Source of the DNA: an uncultured Carboxylicivirga sp.
GTDB lineage: Bacteria; Bacteroidota; Bacteroidia; Bacteroidales; Marinilabiliaceae
Direction of reading: 5' to 3'
NCBI GenBank assembly: GCA_947503525.1
Contig: CANNEA010000003.1
Location: 434,001-498,000, forward strand
Length of the DNA: 64,000 nt
The stretch's first letter is position 1. Each line of letters opens with the position of its first letter. Under the pieces are notes generated by a model. That model was not told the DNA's origin and searched no databases. It saw only the letters and a program-made list of their open reading frames with translations. The position numbers and the translations under genes are program-made. Positions 35,332 to 44,601 of the stretch are shown in pieces.

Positions 35332-36846
35332 ATGAAAAAATATAGCATATATATATTACTAATAGGGTTTGTATTGGGGGGATGTGAAGATTTTCTTGAT
35401 GAGTCGCCAAACAAATCATCTGCTGTAGAAATCAGCACTGTCGAACACCTTGATCGTTTATTAAATAATTATCAAGCTTTTTATAGACAAGCAAACAGTG
35501 ACTTAATATACGGTAGCGATGATTATGAGTTAAGTGTTGATTTTTTTGATGCATATATGGGCAGTTATCAGGCTTCTCAAGCACAGTATGCAACTTGGGA
35601 TGTGGATAGGGTCCCTTTCGATTCTCGTTCGTATTGGCCTGATGAATGGCAGAAAGTTTTTACTGCTAATGTGGTATTAGAGAATGTTGACCAGGTAAGT
35701 GGAAGTGAAGAAATAAAAAAAGAGCTCAAGGCTGAAGCACATTTAATTTTGGCCTATAGTTACTACGAGATGGTCAATACTTTTTGTTTGCCATATAGCT
35801 CTGAAAACATGAATGAAATGGGACTGCCTATAAAAGTTTCCACTAATTTTCAAGACGATGTTACCAGAGCCAGTTTAGGAGATACATGGAATTATATCCT
35901 GGCTAACTTAACAGAAGCTCAAAAGTTGACTAAGCGCTTGGAGTATTCCGATGGAATTTATCATAGCTATCGTGCAAGTAAAGAAGCTGTAAATGCATTT
36001 TCGGCGCGTGTTTACTTGTGCATGGGTGACTATTCGAAAGCACAAGAATATGCGGAAGCTGCTTTGGCACTTCACGACGAGTTAATGGATTACAATACTG
36101 AAATGTCTACAGTTGGTAGATCAACATATATCTTTCCTGATGGGGTGCCAACTCAGGTGGTTATTGAATTTCCTCACACTGTAAATAATCACAGTCCTCT
36201 GGATCGCATGAAATGGAGCGAGCATTATTATTACCGTTTTTTATATAATGGTAGTTTTGACACATGGGCATCGGCTGATTTAGTAGCACTCTACGATCAG
36301 GCATATGATTTAAGATATAGGTATCATATTGTGGAAGATTACTCTTATATCAGAGGCGCGGGTAATCCTCCATATAGTGTTCCGGGTTATATTTTTTATA
36401 GCGAAAGTGATTACCCCTCTGGTCCAAGCGTAGCTGAAATGCTAATAATTAAAGCTGAATGTCAGGTGCGCCTTGGACAATGGAATCAAGGTATTGCAAC
36501 GGCCAATTTGTTAAGAGCTGTACGTATGGATAACACAGCACCGGCAAGCGCTATAAACTTAAGTGCATCATCTGAAGCTGAAGCATTATCAATCATATTA
36601 GACGAACGTCGTCGCGAGATGCCTTTCACACAGCGCTTCTTTGATATTCGTCGATTCAATAATAATGATGAACCTGCTGATGACGTTATGATGTCGAGAA
36701 CTTTTTATCCGGTAAGTGATATCATTGAATCAGGAAGTTCTCCTATTAATTATACTATGGATAAAAAGGATCGTCGTTTTGCACGTCCAATTCCAGATAT
36801 TGATTTACAATCCAGTAAAGGAGCTATTAAGCAAAATACCTACTAA
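35332..36846 (+). CDS. SusD/RagB-type substrate-binding lipoprotein
   Basis: 504 residues from ATG 35332, which gives a clean lipoprotein signal (lipobox LGGC); the frame is open further upstream to 35299. SusD features: 'CEDFLDESPNKSSAVEI' after the Cys, a TPR-like helical scaffold ('KAEAHLILAYSYYEMVNTF', 'VYLCMGDYSKAQEYAEAALA') and the C-terminal 'ILDERRREMPFTQRFFDIRR'. It caps the SusC barrel at the cell surface and captures the substrate. 41 nt downstream of susC. Confidence 0.95.
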   Translation: MKKYSIYILLIGFVLGGCEDFLDESPNKSSAVEISTVEHLDRLLNNYQAFYRQANSDLIYGSDDYELSVDFFDAYMGSYQASQAQYATWDVDRVPFDSRSYWPDEWQKVFTANVVLENVDQVSGSEEIKKELKAEAHLILAYSYYEMVNTFCLPYSSENMNEMGLPIKVSTNFQDDVTRASLGDTWNYILANLTEAQKLTKRLEYSDGIYHSYRASKEAVNAFSARVYLCMGDYSKAQEYAEAALALHDELMDYNTEMSTVGRSTYIFPDGVPTQVVIEFPHTVNNHSPLDRMKWSEHYYYRFLYNGSFDTWASADLVALYDQAYDLRYRYHIVEDYSYIRGAGNPPYSVPGYIFYSESDYPSGPSVAEMLIIKAECQVRLGQWNQGIATANLLRAVRMDNTAPASAINLSASSEAEALSIILDERRREMPFTQRFFDIRRFNNNDEPADDVMMSRTFYPVSDIIESGSSPINYTMDKKDRRFARPIPDIDLQSSKGAIKQNTY

Positions 36847-36855
36847 TATTACTTT

Positions 36856-36880
36856 AACCGGGTGCCAATGGCATCCGGTT
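36856..36880 (+). terminator. Hairpin after susD
   Basis: AACCGGGTGCC (36856-36866) pairs with GGCATCCGGTT (36870-36880), an 11-pair stem with one G-T and a 3-nt loop. The T-run starts only 10 nt later, so it may be a leaky terminator or a 3' stability stem between susCD and the redox genes. Confidence 0.6.
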
Positions 36881-36974
36881 ATAAGTGTACTTTTTATTTG
36901 TATTTGCTACAATGCAACTACAATACAAGTTGTTCCCTTTTTACCTTAGGCTTTAACATTTAAACAATACTAAT

Positions 36975-38951
36975 ATGTATAAATTATTATTGGTGGCTAT
37001 TGCTATTAGCTGCTGTTTTACAATTGGAATTAGTGCACAAAAAAAGCAGGATATTAGTGTATTGTACGTTGGATTTAGTCCTGACAAAGCAATGCCTGAG
37101 AAAGAAAATACAACATGGACTTCTCAGGAACGATTTGCCCTTGAATATAAGACTCGAATGCCTGCATTTGTAGATTATTTAAATTTATATTTTTCTGAAG
37201 TTGGAAGTATCGATTGTCGAGAGTACACAGCTGAACTATCAGAAAAATATGATGTAACTATTTTTGATGAAAGAGTAAAACCTCTAAAGGAACGCGTAAT
37301 ACATACTGACTCGGAAACCGGTAAATTTCTGAGTATGGAGTCAGCCATATATCTGCCTGATGATTATAGTAGTCCATCTGTTTTTATTGGTCACCCAGCG
37401 CGTGATCTTGGTTCTCCACTTGGTTCTAAATTGGATTGGTATTGTTTATGTTTAAATCGTCACGCTCACCACATTGATTTAAACAATGAGATTTTTAAGG
37501 GCCCATTTAAAGTCAATCTGACAATTAAAGATAGAGCAACACCAAGTCCAATATTAAAGTCATGGGATGGTGGTGATATGCCAGCTGAAATACCAATGTG
37601 GGAAGTTAATACTGAAGGTTATCAAGATGGAAAAGGGTATCGTATCGGTATGGTTTCTCGAGGATGGGGCTTTGAGGACTCACCAGATGCAGAAGCCATT
37701 TCCAGTGGTGTATGTGATAAACAAAAAACAGCTGTTGCCATTGGTCGTCATGGAAACCATTTCTTATGGGGTTTTGCCGGATCGCCTGACTACATGACGG
37801 ATGAAGCCAAGCAGGTATTTGCCAATGCTATTATGTATACCTACAAACATAGAGATGATCGATTTATTGCTAAGAAATACAATGAGCGCATAGCAACACG
37901 TGTCTTCGCCGATGAACTTCAATATTATACGACGGAAAAGAGTTATCTGGGAAGTGTAAAGCGTATGAAAGAATGGAATGATAACATGACCAAACAAGTT
38001 CAGGAACTAAAAGATAAAGAAGCAAGAGGTGAGGAGCTTAGTGAAGAAGATAAAATGATGCTTACCTATAAGCCACAAGTTCCTTTGACTCGTGAACAAT
38101 ATTTGAAGAAAAACATTGGTCGTAATAGTTGGAGCAGTATAACTGGATTGGACACATTAAAGATTATAGCATTTTTGCAAGAAAATCGTCCTTATTTCTA
38201 TTCACAACCAGATGGTTTCTATGACTTACGCGTAGATGAGGATGCAAAGAGTTTAGGTATTGCAAATAATGATGTTAAAATATTGGATGCAGCCATTTCT
38301 TTGCTTGAAAACGATGAGAATGATGCTAAGGCTAAACGCTTACTTTGGCGTTATACACTCGAAGATAAGGCAACAGCCAAAGAGTGGCGGGACTGGTATC
38401 GTAAGTACAAAAATAAGTTGTTCTTTACTGAGTCTGGTGGTTATGTTTGGATGATTAATGATAAAGATGCCAATCCTGATGTTCGCCCAAGAGCAGACAA
38501 AAAAGAAACACCTGTACAGGCAAAAGAAAAAACTGAGGCAACATTACAATTGGATGAGCCAAGTCACGAAGATCCTGTTAGTGTTGGTGCTGTGATATTA
38601 AAAGGAGATAATCCAGGTGAAAAAAAGCTTGTCATTAAAACAAAAATAATGGAAGGTTATCATATTTATGCCTTGGTTCCTACTGGAGAAGCTTATATAA
38701 AAACAGAACAAGGGGTTGAACTACCTGATCAAGTAAGTTTAATAGGAAGCTGGGATAAAACCACTCCATCGCCATATCCTGGAAAAGAAAAACTATTGAT
38801 TTACAAAGACCAAAATACTTTTACACATCTTATTAAGATTGATAACAAAGTAGCAGATAATTCTAAGGTAAAATGTTGGTTGTATTATCAATGCTGTAAT
38901 GCCGATATATGTTTTCCACCCCAAAAGAAAGAATTTACATTAAACCTCTAA
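36975..38951 (+). CDS. Secreted protein with C-terminal DsbD-like thiol domain
   Basis: 658 residues with a signal peptide ('GISAQ'). The first 300 residues form an alpha/beta domain I cannot name with confidence; it has a ThuA/amidotransferase-like feel ('DISVLYVGFS', 'PSVFIGHPARDLGSPLG', 'VAIGRHGNHFLWGFAGSPDY'). A charged helical region follows (about 340-500). The last 130 residues resemble the periplasmic N-terminal domain of DsbD ('EKKLVIKTKIMEGYHIYALV' ... 'YYQCCNADICFPP'), with two Cys in the usual C-x(4-5)-CxPP setting. It begins a run of thiol-redox genes after susCD and ends 10 nt before the next gene, so they form one operon. Confidence 0.7.
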   Translation: MYKLLLVAIAISCCFTIGISAQKKQDISVLYVGFSPDKAMPEKENTTWTSQERFALEYKTRMPAFVDYLNLYFSEVGSIDCREYTAELSEKYDVTIFDERVKPLKERVIHTDSETGKFLSMESAIYLPDDYSSPSVFIGHPARDLGSPLGSKLDWYCLCLNRHAHHIDLNNEIFKGPFKVNLTIKDRATPSPILKSWDGGDMPAEIPMWEVNTEGYQDGKGYRIGMVSRGWGFEDSPDAEAISSGVCDKQKTAVAIGRHGNHFLWGFAGSPDYMTDEAKQVFANAIMYTYKHRDDRFIAKKYNERIATRVFADELQYYTTEKSYLGSVKRMKEWNDNMTKQVQELKDKEARGEELSEEDKMMLTYKPQVPLTREQYLKKNIGRNSWSSITGLDTLKIIAFLQENRPYFYSQPDGFYDLRVDEDAKSLGIANNDVKILDAAISLLENDENDAKAKRLLWRYTLEDKATAKEWRDWYRKYKNKLFFTESGGYVWMINDKDANPDVRPRADKKETPVQAKEKTEATLQLDEPSHEDPVSVGAVILKGDNPGEKKLVIKTKIMEGYHIYALVPTGEAYIKTEQGVELPDQVSLIGSWDKTTPSPYPGKEKLLIYKDQNTFTHLIKIDNKVADNSKVKCWLYYQCCNADICFPPQKKEFTLNL

Positions 38952-38961
38952 TAAGATAATT

Positions 38962-40155
38962 ATGAAACTTAAAATAATATTGACTGCATTATTAAGTATT
39001 AGTTTATTTAATATATCGTGTCAGCAAGCAGAAAAGACAGATGGATATGTCATTAACGGAACCATTAAAGGGCTTGACTCTGGTTGGGTTAAGTTAATCG
39101 AGAATAATTATGTCGAACGCGGTCAACATAAATTGCTTGGAGATAGTGTACAGATTGTAAATGGTGCTTTTGTGCTCAAAGGACAAGTAGCTAATGCAGA
39201 TATGGTAATGTTGCAAGTTGACTCAAAGTACTACTGTAGTTTTATGCTCGAGAATAGTAGTATTAAAGTTGAGCTTGATGTTACTACTGTAAGCTCCAGA
39301 GATGGCCGTATGGAACCTGTTGTATCCGGTTCAACTACACATGATATGTATGCACGCCATCAATTTACCGTTGATAGTATCATGACGCTTCCTGAGTATA
39401 GTGTGCTCAATGAATTAAGGCAAGAAATGAAAAAAGCTTATAGTTCAAAAGATGAAGTGCTTATAAAACAATACCAAGAAAAATCAGCAAAGTATCGGGA
39501 GCTAAGTAATGAACGAATGAAAAGACGTTTACATACTAAATTTCAATTTGTAAAAGATTATCCTTCATCACCAGTTGCACCTAATGTATTAGCATTTCAG
39601 TTTGGCGAAGGTCGTATGACTAAAGCTGAAATGAAGGAATATTATCCTCTTTTTGAAGGTGATGCCAAGAACACCGCCATGTATGCCTTCTATACAATGC
39701 GTTACGAAGAGATCTTTAAAAAACTGGCAGAAGGCTCAATTGTACCTGATTTTACTTTAACAACTATTGAAGGCGAGGAATTAACACTTTCCAAAGTTGA
39801 AGGCAAGTACATCTTAGTCGACTTTTGGGCAAGTTGGTGTGGTCCTTGTCGTGCATCCTTTCCGCATATAAAAGAAATGGTAAAAAAATATGGTATAGAT
39901 GGATTTACAGTTGTAGCTGTTTGTACCAGCGATACTGAAGAAAAATGGCGTAAAGCGGTTAAAGAAGATAAAACAACCTGGCATAATGTATTTGATGCCG
40001 GAGCTAAGAATCATCAGTACGGGCCAGTAGCCAAAGAATACGGTGTACCATACTTGCCTACCACATTTTTAATTGATGAAAATGGTGCAATAATAGGCCG
40101 ACAAATGAAAGGAGAAAAACTGGAAGCGAAGTTGAAAGAACTAATCGGGCATTAA
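38962..40155 (+). CDS. TlpA-like thioredoxin lipoprotein with DUF4369 domain
   Basis: 397 residues, lipobox near 'NISC' (Cys about 20). The N-terminal DUF4369 beta domain ('GYVINGTIKGLDSGWVKLIE') is followed by a helical middle and a TlpA/ResA-type thioredoxin domain from about 255 ('GSIVPDFTLTTIEGEELTLS'). The active site is CGPC (Cys293 and Cys296, 'FWASWCGPCRASFP') with a cis-Pro region 'YGVPYLPTTFLID'. An envelope thiol-disulfide reductant. Such proteins frequently accompany sigma/FecR/SusCD loci in this phylum. Confidence 0.92.
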   Translation: MKLKIILTALLSISLFNISCQQAEKTDGYVINGTIKGLDSGWVKLIENNYVERGQHKLLGDSVQIVNGAFVLKGQVANADMVMLQVDSKYYCSFMLENSSIKVELDVTTVSSRDGRMEPVVSGSTTHDMYARHQFTVDSIMTLPEYSVLNELRQEMKKAYSSKDEVLIKQYQEKSAKYRELSNERMKRRLHTKFQFVKDYPSSPVAPNVLAFQFGEGRMTKAEMKEYYPLFEGDAKNTAMYAFYTMRYEEIFKKLAEGSIVPDFTLTTIEGEELTLSKVEGKYILVDFWASWCGPCRASFPHIKEMVKKYGIDGFTVVAVCTSDTEEKWRKAVKEDKTTWHNVFDAGAKNHQYGPVAKEYGVPYLPTTFLIDENGAIIGRQMKGEKLEAKLKELIGH

Positions 40156-40375
40156 AACTAAATGGTGAAAAAGCTTAAGAAATACTGGACTGATTTGATA
40201 CTATTCAGGATTGTGCTTGGTGTATTTTGGAACATATGGAATGTAGTAATTCTATCCAAATAAAAGATGATTATTTCATCAGCCATCAATCGTTAATAAA
40301 CGAATACGATCAAGCACAGGAATTGATCAATTAGAGAATAAGAGATAAATCATAGCATTAAAATATTATTTAGTC

Positions 40376-41551
40376 ATGAAATTTAAGGTGTCAGTCATAT
40401 ATAGTTTGCTCACTATTGCTCTGTTAACGAGTTGTGTGCAAACAAAGGATAAGGAAGAAAGGAATGAGTATACAATTTCTGGAAGCATTGGTGAATTGGA
40501 TGTTAACATGGGCAGGATGGCCATTAGAGATTCTACAGCAAAACGTGGATTTCGCCTAGATACCATTGTATTTGATAATGGAAGTTTTACACATACTGCT
40601 ACCATTACAGAACCTGAGGTTTTTCGTATGTCCTTTAATAGCAAAAAGATAATAAAGTGGGTTGGTGATGGTTACATTCCAACTAAATCGGCTTTGTTAA
40701 TGTTTGTTGCTTATCCCGGAGCGGATATTAAAGTTAATGGTGAAGCATTAGATTATGTCAATGCATTCCCGGAAGGAGATTATGAAAACAACACAATGGC
40801 CAAGCTCAACAAATCCATTTACCCATTGATGAATGACATGGTAAACCTAATGGTGAAGAATGAAGTGGACTCGACATTGACCGAAGAACAGAAGGAGATA
40901 AATTACAGTAAAGCTGAAGAGTTTTCGAAGCAAGTTAAGGATAATAAAATCGAATTTTTGAGCACAAACGCATCATCAATTGCAGGATTATGGTTGATGG
41001 AGGATATGCTGATTCGTTCGCAAATTGAAATCGAGCAAGTAGCCGAATTAATGGAAACGGTGGATGCAAAATACAGTGATGTATCCTATTTCAAGAAGCT
41101 GACTGCACGTGTAGAAGGATTTAAAGCTACTGGTGCCGGTATGACGGCACCAAATATTACAGGAATTAATGCCCTTGATGGGCAGGTCTTCGATATGTCG
41201 TCTTTACGAGGCAAGTATATCATTATTGATTTTTGGGGAACCTGGTGTCACGCCTGTTTAGAAGGAGTGCCTGAAATGAAAGCGTTCCAGGAAAAACATG
41301 CTGATCGTGTGCAGATTGTTGGTGTAGCTAAAGATAATTCAATGGACAAGGTAAAAGCAAGCATGCTGGAGCATAAAATGAATTGGCCAAGTGTAATGTT
41401 TGAAGCTGATGGAAATGACTACGTATCTAATTACAATGTGCAAGGTTATCCAACAAAGATATTAGTGGATAGAAAAGGTAAGGTTGTTTTTCGATTTGTA
41501 GGGGAGAAGGCAGAGTTCTATGATGAAGTAGAAAAAGTAATTACACGATAG
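40376..41551 (+). CDS. TlpA-like thioredoxin lipoprotein with CHAC active site
   Basis: 391 residues, lipobox LTSC (about 21). DUF4369-like N-terminal domain ('EYTISGSIGELDVNMGRMAI') and C-terminal thioredoxin domain ('GMTAPNITGINALDGQVFD'). The active site reads 'WGTWCHACLEGVP' (Cys about 291 and 294): His-Ala between the cysteines instead of Gly-Pro, closer to DsbA-like CxHC-type dipeptides and likely to raise the redox potential (inference). The cis-Pro motif is 'VQGYPTKILVD'. It may be a paralogue of the preceding gene with a different redox role. The 220-nt gap before it carries nothing obvious. Confidence 0.9.
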   Translation: MKFKVSVIYSLLTIALLTSCVQTKDKEERNEYTISGSIGELDVNMGRMAIRDSTAKRGFRLDTIVFDNGSFTHTATITEPEVFRMSFNSKKIIKWVGDGYIPTKSALLMFVAYPGADIKVNGEALDYVNAFPEGDYENNTMAKLNKSIYPLMNDMVNLMVKNEVDSTLTEEQKEINYSKAEEFSKQVKDNKIEFLSTNASSIAGLWLMEDMLIRSQIEIEQVAELMETVDAKYSDVSYFKKLTARVEGFKATGAGMTAPNITGINALDGQVFDMSSLRGKYIIIDFWGTWCHACLEGVPEMKAFQEKHADRVQIVGVAKDNSMDKVKASMLEHKMNWPSVMFEADGNDYVSNYNVQGYPTKILVDRKGKVVFRFVGEKAEFYDEVEKVITR

Positions 41552-41643
41552 TTATAAAAAGGATATTTGAGAAGAAAAAGTGGACTGTTCAAATATTCTA
41601 AGTTGCAAGAAAGATAATAATAGTGATTTCAGTATTAAGTGTG

Positions 41644-41679
41644 AACTACCCTGGTTTAATTGAGTCTTCCGGGGTAGTT
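41644..41679 (+). terminator. Terminator after the second TlpA-like gene
   Basis: AACTACCCTGG (41644-41654) pairs with CCGGGGTAGTT (41669-41679), an 11-pair stem with one G-T, followed by TTTGTCATT. Confidence 0.7.
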
Positions 41680-41778
41680 TGTCATTACTCTGCGTATTTA
41701 CACTCTACAGTATCATTCGCCAATAATTAGATGGCCAAGCCTCCCAATATCGATAAGTACTACAATAAGAGATACATC

Positions 41779-42189
41779 ATGAAATATATAATGTTAATGT
41801 TATTAGCTGGAGCCTTTAGTATTTCAATCTATTCAAAAGGAATAGTCTTTGAAAATGGAAATTTTGAAGAGGCTTTAATTAAGGCTAAAGCCGAGAATAA
41901 AATTGTTTTTGTGGATTGTTACACCTCGTGGTGTGGACCGTGTAAAATGATGGCCAAGACTGTTTTTACTCAGGAAGAAGTTGGGGAATTCTTTAATGCC
42001 AACTTTGTGAGTCTCAAAATTGATATGGAAAAAGGAGAAGGGCCCGAGTTCGCCACTAAATATGGCGTACAGGTATATCCAACCTTTCTTTTTATAGATA
42101 GCACCGGCAAGCTAATTCAAAGCAGTAAAGGAGGAATGGTGACTAATAAATTCATTGCTGAGGCAGAAAGAGCCCAAAAAAGTAAGTAA
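41779..42189 (+). CDS. Secreted thioredoxin-family protein
   Basis: 136 residues from ATG 41779, which begins a signal peptide ('MKYIMLMLLAGAFSISIYS'); a longer frame from 41731 would bury it. Thioredoxin fold with 'VDCYTSWCGPCKMMAKTVF' (Cys about 52 and 55) and cis-Pro in 'VQVYPTFLFID'. This is the periplasmic DUF255/Trx_7-like type that reduces client disulfides. It sits after a terminator, so it has its own promoter, but continues the thiol-redox theme of the upstream operon. Confidence 0.9.
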   Translation: MKYIMLMLLAGAFSISIYSKGIVFENGNFEEALIKAKAENKIVFVDCYTSWCGPCKMMAKTVFTQEEVGEFFNANFVSLKIDMEKGEGPEFATKYGVQVYPTFLFIDSTGKLIQSSKGGMVTNKFIAEAERAQKSK

Positions 42190-42201
42190 ACCAATAGGAC
42201 T

Positions 42202-42426
42202 ATGGCGAGCTATTATTTAGAGTTGCGAAAAAATATATTGGATGAGCATTGTGTTCATAAACTTAATTGTGAACTGTTAACAACACCTGAAAAAGAACTA
42301 TTATTGGGCGATTTTACCGCCTATGAGAGCGCTTTAATGCATGCCAAATGGCATTTCCCTGATTGGGATATTGAAATTTGCAAATGTTGTATAGAACATG
42401 AATCAAAAATGCAAAAAGCCGGTTAA
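42202..42426 (+). CDS. Small Cys/His-containing protein of unknown function
   Basis: 74 residues, no signal peptide. Four Cys and several His residues ('DEHCVHKLNCELL', 'IEICKCCIEHES') could bind metal or form a redox centre. It starts 13 nt after the thioredoxin stop and is almost certainly cotranscribed with it. I do not recognise the family. Confidence 0.6.
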   Translation: MASYYLELRKNILDEHCVHKLNCELLTTPEKELLLGDFTAYESALMHAKWHFPDWDIEICKCCIEHESKMQKAG

Positions 42427-42539
42427 TTAAACAGTACTTCTTCATTTCTTCTGAACGGGATACTTTCTTTATATCCCATAACTGTCTTGATGCAGATCAT
42501 GTATTATAATAAAATAAGGTGCGAATTTTGAAAAAAAAC

Positions 42540-43508
42540 ATGCTCCACAGATATGAAGTTTGTTGCAATTGGAAAGGTCGGGTTGATAGTACAACAGATA
42601 TATCGTCATTCAGATGGCATCAGGCAGTACAATATTTAAACCTTAACGAAGCTGTTGAAATCCCAATAAATAAGTATTCCGTTTGTATTCTTGGTTTTTG
42701 TTGCGATGAAGGAGTGAGGCGGAATATGGGTAGAGTAGGAGCGGCAAAGGGCCCTGCCAGCATAAGAAAAGAGTTGGCCAATTTACCGTCTAATTTCCTT
42801 CCTGAAGCTCAATTGTTTGATGCCGGTAATATTACATGTCAGGATGGTAATATGGAAGATGCTCAAGCCGAATTGGCCAAAGCGGTATGTCATATATTAG
42901 ATCTGGGCTTATTTCCAATATTAATAGGAGGTGGGCATGAAATTGCATTGGGACATTTTAATGGGATACTTCAACATCAGAAGAAAGCTCCATCAATAAT
43001 AAATTTTGATGCCCATTTAGATTTACGTCCAATTATTGATCAAGGCTCTTCGGGAACCATGTTTAATCAGATCTATGAACACTGCCAATCCAATGACTTA
43101 TTATTTGATTACTTATGTATTGGGGCTCAAAGCTATGCCAATACAAAGTCTTTGTTTAATAAGGCTAATGCAATTGGGGCAAAATACATTCTGGCCACAG
43201 ATATTAAGGGATCGTTTATGGATGAGTTTGAAACCATTCTGGATTTAAACCATAAGAATACGATTTATTTAACCCTTTGTACTGATGTATTATCAGCTGC
43301 TCATGCGCCCGGTGTATCAGCCGTTCAGCCTTTTGGACTTGAACCTGACAATGTACTCCGTATGATTAAAACCATTATTAAAACAGGTAAAGTATGTAGT
43401 ATTGACATCGCAGAAGTCTCACCCAGGTTTGATTCGGATAATAGAACGGCCAAGCTGGTTGCGGTGTATATTTATGCTATTGTGAACGTGCTTTTGAGCT
43501 CATTGTAA
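42540..43508 (+). CDS. hutG: Formimidoylglutamase (arginase superfamily)
   Basis: 322 residues from ATG 42540; a GTG at 42519 would add seven residues. Ureohydrolase fold with manganese ligands in 'GGGHEIALGH', 'NFDAHLDLR' and the C-terminal 'CTDVLSAAHAPGVSA', followed by 'VCSIDIAEVSPRFDSD'. Expected reaction: N-formimidoyl-L-glutamate to glutamate plus formamide, the last step of histidine degradation. No other hut gene is adjacent, so agmatinase or a related ureohydrolase activity cannot be excluded, but the 'HSSDxGxRRNxGR'-like start ('DEGVRRNMGRVGAAKGP') is typical of HutG. Confidence 0.85.
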   Translation: MLHRYEVCCNWKGRVDSTTDISSFRWHQAVQYLNLNEAVEIPINKYSVCILGFCCDEGVRRNMGRVGAAKGPASIRKELANLPSNFLPEAQLFDAGNITCQDGNMEDAQAELAKAVCHILDLGLFPILIGGGHEIALGHFNGILQHQKKAPSIINFDAHLDLRPIIDQGSSGTMFNQIYEHCQSNDLLFDYLCIGAQSYANTKSLFNKANAIGAKYILATDIKGSFMDEFETILDLNHKNTIYLTLCTDVLSAAHAPGVSAVQPFGLEPDNVLRMIKTIIKTGKVCSIDIAEVSPRFDSDNRTAKLVAVYIYAIVNVLLSSL

Positions 43509-43590
43509 ATAAATGAAGAACTAAGTTGAATCGGTAAATTACTTTAATTGTTTAACTACATTTAAACTGGGATTGTTCTTAGGTGACTTA

Positions 43591-43962
43591 TTACAGGTAG
43601 AAGAATAAAAACACATAATACTTACCCAATTGCTCACGCAGACTTTTTAATGCTCGTTTTTTATGCGTTTTAACAGTGTTGAGAGAGATGTTTAGATCTT
43701 CTGTAATCTCCTTTTCTTTCCAGCCATTAAGCACACTTAACTCAAATATCTTACGTCCTTGTTCGGGCAGTTTCTCAATGGCCTTGTATAGCCTGTGGTG
43801 CACATTTTCTTCTATTACGATTTCTTCAAAGTTTGCTTTAGTTAAATCGTTCAGAATGTTTTCGTGATGAACTTCTTTGCGTTTAATGTTGCGCACATGA
43901 TTAAATACGGCATTACGAACTGAGGTATAGAGGAAGGCTACAGTTAGAATACTGTAAATCAA
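43591..43962 (-). pseudogene. ECF sigma factor missing its N-terminal region 2
   Basis: The 123-codon frame opens only with a TTG at 43962. From its residue 5 on it aligns to the second half of an ECF sigma factor: 'VAFLYTSVRNAVFNHVRNIK' is the linker after region 2, then region 4 ('LPEQGRKIFELSVLNGWKEK', 'EITEDLNISLNTVKTHKKRA'). The usual 70-80 residues that bind core RNA polymerase and the -10 element are absent. The lost part is replaced by the 3' end of an unrelated membrane-protein gene that overlaps by 4 nt. This looks like a deletion or recombination junction near 43950. Confidence 0.75.
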
Positions 43963-44339
43963 TGTTGCAGATCTGGCTGTCCATCTTTTTTTGTTTCCGA
44001 TGTGGCATATTTAAATATCATGATAGCAGAAATAATCATTGTTGATATAAAAAAAGCTAATCCAACGAAAAGTAAGATCTTAGCCTCTGAGTTAAAAGTG
44101 GGAAACTCCTTAAATTCTGACATTACAGCAAATAACATATAGAAACTGGTCAAGATTAATAAACTTGGAATAATAATGCCTACTATTCGGTTCTTAAATA
44201 TTATTTGAAGAGTCAATCCAATAATTAAACCCATTGCAATAGGATTAAATAGGAGTCCTGCTGAAAGCCAATAAAAGATAAGTGCAGCTATTAAAAGGTA
44301 TTCTGGTAATACTAATGCTACTCGTTTTAGATTTCTCAT
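43959..44339 (-). CDS. Four-helix membrane protein
   Basis: 126 residues with four hydrophobic helices (about 10-27, 31-47, 52-70, 86-109) and a polar C-terminus ending 'DGQPDLQH'. No family recognised. Its stop overlaps the truncated sigma frame, so its own C-terminus may also be a product of the rearrangement. Confidence 0.6.
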   Translation of the reverse strand: MRNLKRVALVLPEYLLIAALIFYWLSAGLLFNPIAMGLIIGLTLQIIFKNRIVGIIIPSLLILTSFYMLFAVMSEFKEFPTFNSEAKILLFVGLAFFISTMIISAIMIFKYATSETKKDGQPDLQH

Positions 44340-44601
44340 TAAGTTATAGATTTAGATTTTGTCTAATTCTTTAACGTTTTTAACTTTTGATTATTATCTA
44401 GCGAATCGCATTGATAGTTTATATTATCTATTCTGCAATCTATGCCAATAACAGTTTGAATAAGTTTTCGCGACGCAAACAATATTAAATTTACAAGTTC
44501 TATTTATATGTGTGCTAAGAGCTATATGATTATTTTTAGCCTTTCCTTAGTTTTCTTGCATGTAGTTATCTATTCAGCAATCACAGTTAAGTCCATGTAA
44601 A

